Part shown: piece after piece, positions 12,181 to 23,947 of the stretch
Numbering within the stretch: the first letter of the stretch is position 1
Layout of the letters: each line of letters begins with the position of its first letter
Assembly: GCA_010279815.1 (NCBI GenBank)
Contig: QEOQ01000214.1
Span: 1,580,318-1,644,317, forward strand
Direction of reading: 5' to 3'
DNA: 64,000 bases
DNA from: Brachionus plicatilis
Taxonomy: Eukaryota; Rotifera; Eurotatoria; Ploima; Brachionidae
Translations under genes and position numbers: made by a program
The notes under the pieces: model-generated
The model's database searches: none
Told to the model about the DNA's origin: nothing
Seen by the model: the letters and a program-made list of their open reading frames with translations, nothing else

Positions 12181-12252
12181 AGGTGATACCACGGCAAATA
12201 GACCCAACACTTGGCTCACAGACTACACTCAGTGCCGAACATAATTTAAACT
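12181..12252 (+). other. conserved exon-like segment between SCCPDH and AKAP1 (block A copy)
   Basis: A GC-richer segment of about 65 bp (GGTGATACCACGGCAAATAG... to GCCGAACATAA) directly after a polypyrimidine-AAAG acceptor. It is nearly identical at 51598-51662. One frame gives GDTTANRPNTWLTDYTQCRT then stop. It could be an alternative last exon of SCCPDH or a non-coding piece of AKAP1's leader. Function unknown. Confidence 0.35.
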
Positions 12253-12416
12253 AACTTTTAAAATAAAATAAAAATGTATAAGTTAACTAGCAAAATTTTG
12301 TGAACATACATACACACACACACACAAAATATCTAAATGCACGTGGTCCCGTTCTAAGATTTAAAAGAGTAACAAAAAAATTATAGAAAAAAAAATAATA
12401 AACTAATTTTTAAACT

Positions 12417-14709
12417 ATGGCTCTAGACACGACTAGTTCACGAACCCGATCCATAACTGCCATTGGTGCCGGTGCAGTTCTGTTTGCAGTAGTAGGATAC
12501 TTTTTGTTGAATAAAAAAGGCAAAAAAGCCAAGACCAGCTTGGAGATGCATCCGCCAAAGGACCGTCTTGACGAGACCCTCGAGGACAAGTGTTTGCACA
12601 GTCCAGTCGAGGCCTCGTCGCCCGTCATCACCGAACACAAATTTTTTACAGAAAAATTCGAAATTTCCATCGAAAAAAGCATAGAGACCGATTTGGTGGT
12701 GAACCAGCCACCGGCAGAATTGTCACCATCTTCCACAATCTCAGAGCTTTCATCCGAGTCGGCCAACTTGTCCAATGTGGAAAAAGTGATGGAACAGAAA
12801 GAGGTCAAAGTGAAACCAGAGAGCAAAAAGGCCGAGCCAGTGGCCAAGAGCAGCGAGGCCAAAGCAGAGACCAAGAGTGGTGAGAAAATATTCGAAGACT
12901 TCCAGGTTCCCGGCCAAGCACTATACACAAATATCGTTCAAGCCGACCACCAAGCCAATCATTTATCGGCGCTACAACCCGCAGGCGAGCATGTTCAGCA
13001 GTGCCAAGGTGCTGGTAGCGCCGGACATGTATGTAGATGTGAAGTCAATGCCGAGGAGTGATGATCTTGTGGATGTGCATGTGAGTGCCGTGGTCGGACC
13101 AACTCACGTATTCATACAGCTGCCTAAGCATCAGAGTTTTGCCAATTTGCTGAAGCTGGACCAGAATATGCTCGCGGTGTACAACTCGGATGAGAGCACA
13201 CCGGTGATGACCGAGCCGATTGAGCACGGCGCCATTTGTGCTGCGCCGACTTTGTACGGATGGCACAGGGCTATGGTCACTATCAATTCATTCTCGGAGT
13301 CAAATGGTGGAAATAAATGCTGATTAATGCTGAACAGTGTGGCATGGCCACTATCAAGTTTTTGGACTATGGAGGCTATCTGGACCTACCGTGTGACCAA
13401 TTGAGACAGTTGAGGTAATACTTTAAATTTTTTGTCTTTTATTTTTTTTTTTGAGTTTTTTTTTATTAATTTTTTTAAAATTTTAAGAAAAAAAAGAATT
13501 GATTTGCAAGAGTTTTTAATTTTTTTTGTTTAAATTAAGAATTTATTTTACTTTTTACTCCAAAAAATCTTTGATCAAACTGGTTCGATAGGATTAATTG
13601 AATAGAAAAATGAAATCGACTAGATAATCTTATTAAAGAAGAGATTATGAGCAAAAATTTTTTTTTTATTTTTTTATTTTGTTTGAATTTTTTTACATAA
13701 ATTTCTAAAATTTTAAGATTAAAAAGAATGGGAACATTTTTTTGAATAATATTAAAAAAGTTATATAGAATAAAATAATATTTTTATAGAATATAAACAA
13801 TCTAAATTTTGTTAGTATAAAAAAGTTATTCATAAAGAGTAAAAAAAAATTATCGCATGAACTTAAGCCACTAAAGTATTAAAAAAACTTTCATGAAATC
13901 TTATTCCAGAACATATTATGGAACAAAAATCAAAACACTATGTTAAAATATTTTTTTTTACATGTTTCTTACTCAAACAAACCATTCTGCAGAAAGAATA
14001 ATCAGAATTAAAGTAGAAAGTCACCTTAGATTATTTTTACTCCAAAATTTAAAAAATTTCAAAATAAATTGACGTAGTCTTTACAATAATTTTCAATGTA
14101 TAAAAAAACAAAATCAAAAGAATTATTATTCAAAAATATAATCATAATTACATACATTTAATTTAAATAAGTTTTAATACTTAATTCAAAGAGCCAGAAG
14201 AATAGAAATAGGTATAAGAAAACGGTCGTAAGTTAATTTTAAATAAAATAAATATATCATCGTATATAAAAATTTATTTTTGTGTTTGTTCTTTTTTATC
14301 ACTATGAATTAACTGTTTAAGTAAGCTGTTTTTGTTATTTTAGGCATTGTGAATCAGAAAATAAATAAAATTTTTTGCAATAGAATAAAATTTAAAAAAT
14401 AAAAAGCTCTTAAATTTTTTAACCAAAAACCAAAAATTTTACATTAAGAAATTTTATGAATTGTTCTCAAGACCTTTAAATTTATTTAAAATAATTTTTT
14501 CATTGTGCTAAAGGAGTGATTTTATGGTGCTACCCTTCCAAGCATTGGAGTGCTATTTGGACGGAGTTTGTCCATATGAAGGAAGTGAAGAGATCGGCAA
14601 ACAATATTTGACTGATATGGTGAGAAGTGCATCGCTAAAAGCCAAAGTGTGTGAGAGCTACGATGGTATGGTCGGCGTAAGATTATTTCTTTACAACGAC
14701 TTATTTGAT
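12417..14709 (+). pseudogene. AKAP1 copy lacking the KH domain and last exon (block A)
   Basis: Exon 1 (12417-13414) keeps the N-terminal membrane anchor and the Tudor-like part, and exon 2 is at 14514-14709. Compared with the intact gene at 51963-55573, 197 bp (equivalent to 52478-52674) are missing. That is almost exactly the KH domain, and 197 is not a multiple of three, so the frame shifts right after FED and ends after about 58 foreign residues. A 30-bp Lys/Ser-rich stretch is also missing, there is a second disruption near 13280-13330, exon 3 is replaced by transposon-like sequence from about 14735, and about 125 bp of 5' flank is absent. Not expected to be functional. Confidence 0.88.
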
Positions 14710-14714
14710 GTAAG
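13290..14714. repeat. left arm of a large inverted repeat (AKAP1 3' region)
   Basis: End of AKAP1 exon 1, the 1.1-kb AT-rich intron (13415-14513) and exon 2. It recurs in reverse complement at about 16710-18040. The arms are close to identical apart from small indels. Between them lie copies of a transposon-like zinc-finger gene. The intron itself shows no further gene. Confidence 0.8.
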
Positions 14715-14740
14715 TAAATACCGTAAACCCTTGCGCATAG

Positions 14741-15098
14741 GTCAATTGGGCTAATTGACCTTTCGCGTCTTTTTTCTTCTTCCATTTCCATTGTGACTTC
14801 GAGTTGGGACATAAATGGATTATTTTGCTCCGGACCGGTTTCATCTTCATCAATATCTAAAATTTAAATTTTTTATATATTTAAAAAAAAAATTCTTTAA
14901 TTTAATACAATTTAATTTATAAATCTTCACATTTGAATGTACCAGACACTCCTGTGAAAGGAATGCTGTCTTGCAAGAAGGGTCATATTTGCGAAAGAGA
15001 TATCGCACCCTCATGCTGTGACACCTTTCGGGAGCGGGACATACATAACATCTTGCTAATTTGCTCTGTTCGACAATGGTCTCTTTGATCTGATCCAC
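14741..15098 (-). pseudogene. transposon-like zinc-finger gene fragment (copy 1)
   Basis: Direct repeat of 15436-15790. The minus strand encodes part of exon a (Cys/His-rich, with CYVCPAPERCH and YDPSCKTAF) and the start of exon b (MSQLEVTMEMEEEKRRE). The N-terminal GSSSEAKKYL part is replaced by other sequence, so it is truncated. Family unknown; the Cys/His spacing is loosely like DNA-binding zinc fingers of DNA transposons. Confidence 0.5.
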
Positions 15099-15099
15099 C

Positions 15100-15456
15100 T
15101 TAAAAAAAATTTTCTTTTTACAATTTTATTAAAAAAATAAATTAAAATAAATTAAATAAAAAAATTAGTTTTTTTACAATTTGAATTCAAATAAAAAAAA
15201 AATAAAAAAAAAATAATTAATTCATATATAAATGTTTGTCATCATAGGATATTTTTTTATTAGACCATATCCTATGAGACAATCTTTTTTTAGATTTTGG
15301 TTTTTTTTTTTCCCTAAAGCTCAGCCCAATTTTTGTTAGCTGAGACTCATCAGCGTTTGAGCAAATTGAACTCATTACCATGCTCTGTGGTACGAGTTCA
15401 ATTTGCGTCGCGACGCTCTGTTCAATTGGCGAATGGTCAATTGGGCTAATTGACCT
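15100..15456. repeat. left arm of an inner inverted repeat
   Basis: Reverse complement of about 15925-16268. It contains the palindromes CAAATTGAACTC...GAGTTCAATTTG, GTCGCGAC and GGTCAATTGGGCTAATTGACC. Such nested palindromes at the edge of a repeat resemble terminal regions of a DNA transposon. Confidence 0.65.
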
Positions 15457-15853
15457 TTCGCGTCTTTTTTCTTCTTCCATTTCCATTGTGACTTCGAGTT
15501 GGGACATAAATGGATTATTTTGCTCCGGACCGGTTTCATCTTCATCAATATCTAAAAATTAAATTTTTTATATATTTAAAAAAAAAATTCTTTAATTTAA
15601 TACAATTTAATTTATAAATCTTCACATTTGAATGTACCAGACACTCCTGTGAAAGGAATGCTGTCTTGCAAGAAGGGTCATATTTGCGATAGAGATATCG
15701 CACCCTCATGCTGTGACACCTTTCGGGAGCGGGACATACATAACATCTTGCTAATTTGCTCTGTTTTACAGAGGCTTTTTCTCTCAAATATTTTTTGGCC
15801 TCTGATGAGGATCCAAATTCAGCCAATAAGACCCACGGCAATTGATTGGGCAT
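15217..15853 (-). CDS. transposon-like zinc-finger protein (copy 2, most complete)
   Basis: Two exons on the minus strand. Exon a (about 15853-15605) starts MPNQLPWVLLAEFGSSSEAK and carries CYVCPAPERCH, RYLYRKYDPSC and SQECLVH, with regularly spaced Cys and His. A roughly 60-bp AT-rich intron follows, with an acceptor before GATATTGATGAAG near 15550. Exon b (about 15552-15217) encodes an acidic stretch (EDETGPEQNN, MEMEEEKRRE), SVATQIEL, and a basic tail (REKKKPKSKKRL). The gene sits inside an inverted repeat and recurs several times in the window, so it is probably part of a mobile element. I do not recognise the family; a zinc-finger DNA-binding role is inferred only from residue pattern. 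Confidence 0.5.
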
Positions 15854-15924
15854 ATTTCTAAAAAAGTAAAAAAAAATTTGTTAATTTATTGTTTTTGTTA
15901 ATCGATCATTTTTCAATTAGCTCA

Positions 15925-16268
15925 ATTGACCATTCGCCAATTGAACAGAGCGTCGCGACGCAAATTGAACTCGTACCACAGAGCATGGTAATGAGTTCAA
16001 TTTGCTCAAACGCTGATGAGTCTCAGCTAACAAAAATTGGGCTGAGCTTTAGGGAAAAAATAAACCTAAATCTAAAAAAAGATTGTCTCATAGGATATCG
16101 TCTAATAAAAAAATATCCTATGATGACAAACATTTATATATGAATTAATTATTTTTTTTTTATTTTTTTTTTATTTAAATTCAAATTGTAAAAAAACTAA
16201 TTTTTTTATTTAATTTATTTTAATTTATTTTTTTAATAAAATTGTAAAAAGAAAATTTTTTTATCTTA
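15925..16268. repeat. right arm of the inner inverted repeat
   Basis: Inverted copy of 15100-15456, including the rearranged palindromes GAGCGTCGCGACGC and GAGTTCAATTTGCTC. It also encodes, on the plus strand, a partial exon b (SPIEQSVATQIEL...) ending in a stop. Confidence 0.65.
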
Positions 16269-16539
16269 TTATTTATCTTATTTTAAATTTAATTTTCCTT
16301 TAAACCTTTTCACAAAGATAATTCATTTCGTACTAAAATGAATAATTATGATCAAAACTGGAAGAAAATAAGACTTTAATTTTCACTCTCAACATTATCT
16401 AAGTTTCTCAATTAATAATTTTGTTCTCATATTTGACTGATAAAAATTTAAAATCATAAAAAAAATTAATAAGAGTTTGATTTAAGTCCTGAATAAATTA
16501 TCAGTTTCTATTTTTTTAAAAGGAATAAAACAAAATAAT

Positions 16540-18045
16540 GGCAACTAAACAAACTTTTTCAATTATTTCTTCTTGGCTCTCGTTGAATGTTTCTGTTTCA
16601 TTAATCGAGTAGTTGCAGGCATAGTTTTTAATGACCAAATCGTTGTTTATATCCAAACCCTTTAAAGACAAATTATTAATTATTAATGCCTTTTTTTAAT
16701 AAGTGTTAACTTACATCAAATAAGTCGTTGTAAAGAAATAATCTTACACCGACCATACCATCGTAGCTCTCACACACTTTGGCTTTTAGCGATGCACTTC
16801 TCACCATATCAGTCAAATATTGTTTGCCGATCTCTTCACTTCCTTCATATGGACAAACTCCGTCCAAATAGCACTCCAATGCTTGGAAGGGCAGCACCAT
16901 AAAATCACTCCTTTAGCACGATGAAAAAATTATTTTAAATAAATCTAAAGGTCTTGAGAACAATTCATAAAATTTCTTAATGTAAAATTTTTGGTTTTTG
17001 GTTAAAAAATTTAAGAGTTTTTTATTTTTTAAATTTTATTCTAGTGCAAAAAATTTTATTTATTTTCTGATTCACAATGCCTAAAATAACAAAAACAGTT
17101 ACTTAAACAGTTAATTCATAGTGATAAAAAAGAACAAAAACAAAAAATAAATTTTTATATACAATGATATATTTATTTTATTTAAAATTAACTTACGACC
17201 GTTTTCTTATACCTATTTCTATTCTTCTGGCTCTTTGAATTAAGTATTAAAACTTATTTAAATTAAATTTATGTAATTATGATTATATTTTTGAATAATA
17301 ATTCTTTTGATTTTGTTTTTTTATACATTGAAAATTATTGCAGAATGGTTTGTTTGAGTAAGAAACATGTAAAAAAAAATATTTTAACATAGTGTTTTGA
17401 TTTTTGTTCCATAATATGTTCTGGAATAAGATTTCATGAAAGTTTTTTTAATACTTTAGTGGCTTAAGTTCATGCGATAATTTTTTTTTACTCTTTATGA
17501 ATAACTTTTTTATACTAACAAAATTTAGATTGTTTATATTCTATAAAAATATTATTTTATTCTATATAACTTTTTTAATATTATTCAAAAAAATGTTCCC
17601 ATTCATTTTTATCTTAAAATTTTAGAAATTTATGTAAAAAAATTCAAACAAAATAAAAAAATAAAAAAAAAATTTTTGCTTATAATCTCTTCTTTAATAA
17701 GATTATCTAGTCGATTTCATTTTTCTATTCAATTAATCCTATCGAACCAGTTTGATCAAAGATTTTTTAAGGTAAAAAGTAAAAGAAATTCTTAATTTAA
17801 ATAAAAAAAATTAAAAACTCTTGCAAATCAATTCTTTTTGTTCTTAAAATTTTAAAAATTTATAAAAAAAACTCAAAAAAAAAAATAAAAGACAAAAAAT
17901 TTAAAGTATTACCTCAACTGTCTCAATTGGTCACACGGTAGGTCCAGATAGCCTCCATAGTCCAAAAACTTGATAGTGGCCATGCCACACTGTTCACTAT
18001 AATCAGCATTTATTTCCACCATTTGAATCCGAGAATGAGACAAAA
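16540..18045 (-). pseudogene. AKAP1 3' part in inverted orientation
   Basis: Minus-strand copy of the last part of AKAP1: the end of exon 1 (about 18045-17913, Tudor tail), exon 2 (16910-16715, FMVLPFQALECYLDGV) and exon 3 from 16659. A 19-bp deletion in exon 3 changes the C-terminus to an unrelated tail. The 5' part is absent; at about 18045-18055 it is joined to the OvoA 3' UTR. Truncated pseudogene and right arm of the 13.3-18.0 kb inverted repeat. Confidence 0.85.
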
Positions 18046-18053
18046 TATTTGAA

Positions 18054-18679
18054 TTTATTTTAAAGTAAATAAAAAATTTTTTTTTTAAATTAAATTATAT
18101 TTTGAATAGTTTCTAGATAAAAAAATATTAAATAAAATATGTCTTTAATAGCCTATTATTTGAGGCTAAATTTAAAAATTACATAAATTTAAAAAATTCA
18201 AAAAATAAATAAAACTAATTAGTTCATACACTAAATTTTAAAATTAAAAAATTAAAGATATTCAGCTGCATAGCTTGGCTTCATTTTCCATAAACTCAAA
18301 CAATCTTTGCCACACAAAGAAATTTCTTTTTTAAAATCAAATCTTAACAACAACAAAAAAATTAAAAAATATAATTATTTTTGTTAAGCTCTTACATTTT
18401 ATCAAATATCTCCCTTAATTTTTTCGACGTCCATTTTGAATCCTCGGAGTAAATGACCAACACGCCACTTGGTCTTACAATTTCCTTGAGTCGTTTTAAC
18501 CAAGCTTAAAAAAATATTCAATTTTAATTTTAACTTTTACAATTAAATTACATAAATGATTCTCTATGCGGTCAATCATTGAAAAGACCACCAATTCACT
18601 TTTCGGAATTTCATTCGGAATCCAAGTCATTTGCTTGAAATTAGCCTTATTTACAACACTCTTATCATCACATTTAATG
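18054..18679 (-). pseudogene. OvoA 3' end fragment, inverted
   Basis: Reverse complement of the end of OvoA: last part of exon 8 (methyltransferase, from CIKCDDKS), exon 9 (WLKRLKEIVRPSG) and exon 10, with the stop codon at 18252-18254 and the shared 3' UTR. It is cut at base 18679, in the middle of exon 8, where the GC-rich minisatellite begins. No 5' part, so not functional. Confidence 0.9.
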
Positions 18680-19495
18680 GCCGAACACCCTGGCCGAAAT
18701 GGCCGAATACCTTGGCCGAAATGGCCGAACACCCTGGCCGACTAGGCCGAATCCCTGGCCGACATGACCGAACACCTTGGCGGCCTTGGCCGACAAGGCC
18801 GAATACCCTGGCCGAAATGGCCGAACACCCTGGCGGACTAGACCGACAAGACCGAATCCCTGGCCGAAATGGCCGAACACCCTGGCGGACAAGGCCGAAT
18901 ACCTTGGCCGAAATGGCCGAACACCCTGGCCGACTAGGCCGAATCCCTGGCCGACATGACCGAACACCTTGGCGGACTAGGCCCACAAGGCCGAATACCC
19001 TGGCCGAAATGGCCGAACACCCTGGCGGACAAGGCCGAATACCCTGGCCGAAATGGCCGAACACCCTGGCGGACTAGACCGACAAGACCGAATCCCTGGC
19101 CGAAATGGCCGAACACCCTGGCGGACTAGGCCGAATCCCTGGCCGACATGACCGAACACCTTGGCGGACTAGGCCGAATACCCTGGCCGAAATGGCCGAA
19201 CACCCTGGCCGACTAGGCCGACATGACCGAATCCCTGGCCGAAATGGCCGAACACCCTGGCGGACTAGGCCGAATCCCTGGCCGACATGGCAGAACACCT
19301 TGGCGGACTAGGCCGACAAGGCCGAATACCCTGGCCGACATGGCCGAACACCCTGGCCGACTAGGCCGATCAACTTGGCCGACATGGCCGAACAACTTGG
19401 CCGACTAGGCCGGCCGCGCCGACGCCGTTTAAAGGCCGCGCCGGGCCGACAAAATGGCCGAGGCCGCGCCGGCCGGCCAAGCGGCGTTACGATTT
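18680..19495. repeat. GC-rich minisatellite built on GGCCGA
   Basis: About 800 bp of tandem 10-21 bp units containing GGCCGA, such as TGGCCGAAATGGCCGAACACCC and CTGGCCGACTAGGCCGAATC variants, ending in GGCCGCGCCG-type runs. The composition contrasts sharply with the AT-rich surroundings. Several frames on both strands are open only because the unit lacks stops. It sits exactly at the junction between the inverted OvoA fragment and OvoA copy 2. Confidence 0.92.
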
Positions 19496-19568
19496 TATTA
19501 GAACCGCTGTAAGCCATGCATTCTTTCAATAAATTAAAACTTTTTAAACTATTTTAGCTCAACAAAAA

Positions 19569-22463
19569 ATGAACATCAAAAAGCCAAACGACCGATACAC
19601 AAATCCACTCACTGGAAAACTGGTCTTTGACTCCATAAAACCATTAGACTTGACCAATTTTACCAAAGAGTAACTTTGAACATTTTCCCAAAGGAAAAAT
19701 TAAGAAAAAATTCTTCATTTAAGAGATGCAAAAGCCTATTTTGACAATTCATTTGATCTTTATGAGACTCTTTTCACTTCTCTTAAATACGATTCCATTT
19801 ACTACTTGTGTCCAGACCGACTTAGGCTACCACTTATATTCTACTATGGTCACACATCAGCTGTTTTCATGAATAAACTCTGTCTTGCCGGACTAATAAA
19901 AGTATTCCTATTTCACCTTTTTTTTTCTCTGCTAATTGTTAATCTCTAGCCGAACGAAAGAATTCGGTTAGATTTGGACATGACTTTTGAGACAGGGGTG
20001 GACGAGATGAGCTGGGACGACACTGAACACTTCAGAATGGGTGGCAGCTACAAATGGCCCAGTGTCGAGGAGACCAAAGAGTTTAGAGCCAAAGTTAGGG
20101 ATTTAATTTACAAGGTGATTGAACGAACTCCACTCGAGCTTCCAGTCACTTGGGACAGTCCCTGGTGGGCCTTGTTCATGGGCTTTGAGCACGAACGTAT
20201 TCATTTCGAGACGTCCACAGTCCTGATCAGACAATACCCTGTCGAGTTGGTTCAAAGACCGGTCGGCTGGTCCTATGCACCCTTTGAATTGAGTAATTTT
20301 AAAATAAATTTTTTTTTTTTAATTATTCATTTTTTTATTTAAGGCCAAGAGAAAAATATTATTCAAAATGAAATGGTCAAAGTTCCGGACACACAAGTTA
20401 GACTTGGAAAAAAATTAGATTTTCCAACATATGGATGGGACAATGAATATGGCCAAGTTGACTGCAAGTAATTATGAAAAAAAAAAAAAATTATTTTAAA
20501 TTTAGAATTTATTTATTGGGGTTTAAGAAATTAAAAAAATATAAATTGAAAAATATTTTGAATTTTTTATAAAAAGGGTCAGCGCTTTTGAAGCATCCAA
20601 ATTCAAAGTAACCAATGAGCAGTTCTTGGAATTTGTGCTGGACGACGGGTACTTGAAGAGAGAATATTGGTCAGAAGAAGGCTGGCAATGGGTCCGATAC
20701 AAACAAGCCAGACATCCGCTTTTTTGGATCTGTCCCTTGAAATGCAAGTCGGGATGCGGTGGTTCAATCTCCAATTATTCTCATTGCCAAGAGCATCATT
20801 TCACAAAATCTCAAATCAACACTTTCAAAAGTCCAAATGGTAAAGAGGATATGAAAAATTTTTTTAAAGATTCTGACGAAAATCATAATGATAACTTGAC
20901 TGAATTTCCATTCAAGTTAATATTTTATAAGATTTTGCCAAGAAATTGCTTGAATTCTAAATTTTGATGTTTAGATTGAGGCTAATGTTTGATGTGGTGG
21001 ACATGCCGAAAAATTGGCCAGCCGAAGTTAACTACCATGAAGCAAAGGCTTTTTGTAAGTGGAAAGGCCAAGGTTTTAGATGTATCAGTGAGGCAGAACA
21101 TCATGCTATTCGAGAATATGACATTTTAGACTTAAATCCTTCAAAGGACATTATTTACCAAATACATTCCAAAGTGAACCATAACATGGCCTATGGTTCA
21201 TCTACAGTAATTTGAAAAAAAAACATATTTACAAATAAAAAGCTATTTTTTTACACAAAGCCGGTTGATTTGCATCCAGCTAATTGCAAGGGTTTTCATG
21301 ATGTGTTCGGCAATGTTTGGGAATGGACAGAGGATAATTTTAATGGACTACCAGGCACCAAAACTCACTTTTTATACGATGACTTTTCATCGCCTTGCTA
21401 CGATGGCCGACACAATTTGATCATGGGGGGATCCTGGGCTTCAACTGGAGACGTGGCTTCCTGCTATGCACGATACATGTTCAGAAGACATTTTTACCAA
21501 CACTGTGGCTTTAGGTTAGTCAGATCACTACCCACAATGGACAATTCCAAACCCAACCCTCACATACGCTTGGTCAAAGATCAAATTTTTGTCCTGGGCT
21601 CTGGAACACCAGGTAAATTTATTTTATTTTGGAAAAAAAAATTCTAAAAGAATATTTTATATTTATTTTAGATAAAAAAGTTGATTTGGATGAAAATGAG
21701 CTTGAAATCGGCTACTACGAAACAACAAATAAGCAGTATTTGTACGATTCTCATCTTCATCCGGAATATTTCTATAATGAAATTGTTTACCAGCACAAAA
21801 ATGGTGAACAAGTTGAAAAATTAATTGGAGAAGTGAACAAAATTTTGGATGAAAATCCAGTAGAGGCCAAAATAGCCACGCATTTGGGATGTTCAACTGG
21901 CCGATTGGTTTTTAACTTGGCAAAAAGATTCGAGGAAGTTGTAGGAGTTGATTTTTGTGGAAAATTTTTGGATATAGCTTTAAAGCTTCAGTCTGAAGGA
22001 GAAGTTTGTGTCAAGATTGGATCTGAAGATGTGTGCATTAAATGTGATGATAAGAGTGTTGTAAATAAGGCTAATTTCAAGCAAATGACTTGGATTCCGA
22101 ATGAAATTCCGAAAAGTGAATTGGTGGTCTTTTCAATGATTGACCGCATAGAGAATCATTTATGTAATTTAATTGTAAAAGTTAAAATTAAAATTGAATA
22201 TTTTTTTAAGCTTGGTTAAAACGACTCAAGGAAATTGTAAGACCAAGTGGCGTGTTGGTCATTTACTCCGAGGATTCAAAATGGACGTCGAAAAAATTAA
22301 AGGAGATATTTGATAAAATGTAAGAGCTTAACAAAAATAATTATATTTTTTAATTTTTTTGTTGTTGTTAAGATTTGATTTTAAAAAAGAAATTTCTTTG
22401 TGTGGCAAAGATTGTTTGAGTTTATGGAAAATGAAGCCAAGCTATGCTGCTGAATATCTTTAA
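19569..22463 (+). CDS. ovoA: OvoA, 5-histidylcysteine sulfoxide synthase (copy 2, intact)
   Basis: Same ten-exon structure and exon lengths as copy 1: 19569-19669, 19724-19901, 19950-20292, 20344-20467, 20577-20915, 20975-21206, 21261-21612, 21672-22163, 22211-22319, 22373-22463, giving 786 aa in frame. All iron-ligand (HERIHFE), FGE-like (NVWEWTED, MGGSW) and methyltransferase motifs are kept. Substitutions relative to copy 1 include HYRMGG to HFRMGG and YFHN to YFYN. Similarity to copies 1 and 3 begins only at 19510. The TATATAAG element of the other copies is therefore missing and is replaced by the GC-rich minisatellite, so expression may be changed or lost even though the reading frame is intact. 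Confidence 0.92.
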
Positions 22464-23947
22464 TTTTTTAATTTTAAAATTTAGTGTGTGAACTAATTAG
22501 TTTTATTTATTTTTTGAATTTTTTAAATTTTTAAATTTAGCCTCAAATAATAGGCTATTAAAGACATATTTTATTTAATATTTTTTTATCTAGAAACTAT
22601 TCAAAATATAATTTAATTTAAAAAAAAATTTTTTTATTTACTTTAAAATAAATTCAAATATTCTGTCTAGATTTAAGTACTTAAAAGATTGAAATTTTAG
22701 TCCACATATTTTATCAATATCTAAAAACATAATTTATTTTCTATTTTTCAGAAGCAAAAGAAAAATAAGTGAAAGAATTGGTTTAATGATTATTTTAAAT
22801 TTTATAAGAACAAATTAAAAAATTAACTACCGAGTGAATACTTACTAACAATTATAATCATATTAAATTTAATCATATTTAAAAAAAAAAAATTTAAATT
22901 ATCAGATATAATTTATTAAAATAAACTTTAAATTGAATTACTCAGATTTTTTTATTAACTCTAATAATCCGCTTAAAGTTCAAGTCTAATAACTTTCATG
23001 AGATTCCAAATTGTTTATTTTTAAATAAAGATAAAAATTTTAAAGTGCAATTTTTAGCAAGAATTTCCATACTTTATATTTTAAATAAATTAGTAGAATG
23101 AACAAACAATTTTTAATTTTTCTTTTTTTAAAAAATTAATTAAAAAATATTTTCATTCACTATATTTTTAAGACTCAATATCTTTTATTTACTTCATTTT
23201 ACTGTTATTAATTTACAATTAATCAATCAATAAGCTCAATAATGACATAGATTTTTAAAAATTTTAAGATTTCAAGTTATTAATTGCAAAAGAATTCTTA
23301 ATAGACTCGTCGAGGTAAATAAAGACGAATTATCACGTTAAATATTCATGAAACTTAAGTAGTGATTGATATCAATAAATGGTCTAAAAATTTATCACTG
23401 TGCATGAAAAATGTTATTCAAAATTTTCTAAAGATAAGATATTTTTATCAATACTGCCCCTCTTTGCTATATATTGAATTTTTTATCTTATATAGAGTTT
23501 TTTTTAAATAAATGTACATTAACTCCATGTTAAAATAAAATAGTTATATATGAATGCATTAAAACTTAATTTTTCGAGTTAAAGTGCATTTTTAAAACCC
23601 AAGAATCAAAATATTTTTTACTTTAAAAATTTTTGGAACGGCGCTAAAACTTATTTTTTAATTTTTAGAAAAGAAATATTTAGCTTTGATAAACTATTCA
23701 TCTAATTCTTAATACTTTATTAATTATTATTCGTAACATATTTATTTATTCATTTTTATTTTATATTATATATTACTGTATTGAATGCACATGACAAAAT
23801 TATTAATTATTAAAAAATTATAATGCAAAATAAAAAATTATGATAAAATTTGAAAAAATTTGAACGCCATAAAATTTTTCCCCAATTTCTAATAAAAATA
23901 ATTTACATGCATAGAAAATTAATTTATTTTTTGAACAAAAAAAAGAA
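22464..23947. other. spacer between OvoA copy 2 and SCCPDH 5' half
   Basis: AT-rich, no gene seen. Nearly identical to 30647-32023 downstream of OvoA copy 3 until about 23840, where block C diverges. The last about 100 bp (from TGATAAAATTTG) also match the region before SCCPDH at 47501, so this spacer records the original OvoA-SCCPDH linkage. Confidence 0.7.

Noticed and set aside
12306..12330. (CA)n stretch before AKAP1, also at 51722
   Set aside because: An ordinary short microsatellite present in both blocks; no evidence for a special role.
12410..12928. Minus-strand open frames opposite AKAP1 exon 1 (also 51956-52531)
   Set aside because: Antisense shadows of the AKAP1 coding exon. They arise from codon bias on the other strand and have no independent support.
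18631..19408. Several long repetitive open frames on both strands (MAEHPGRLGR-like and VFGHFGQGVRP-like)
   Set aside because: They are translations of the GGCCGA minisatellite, which has no stops in most frames. They overlap one another on both strands and contain no domain, so they are not treated as genes.
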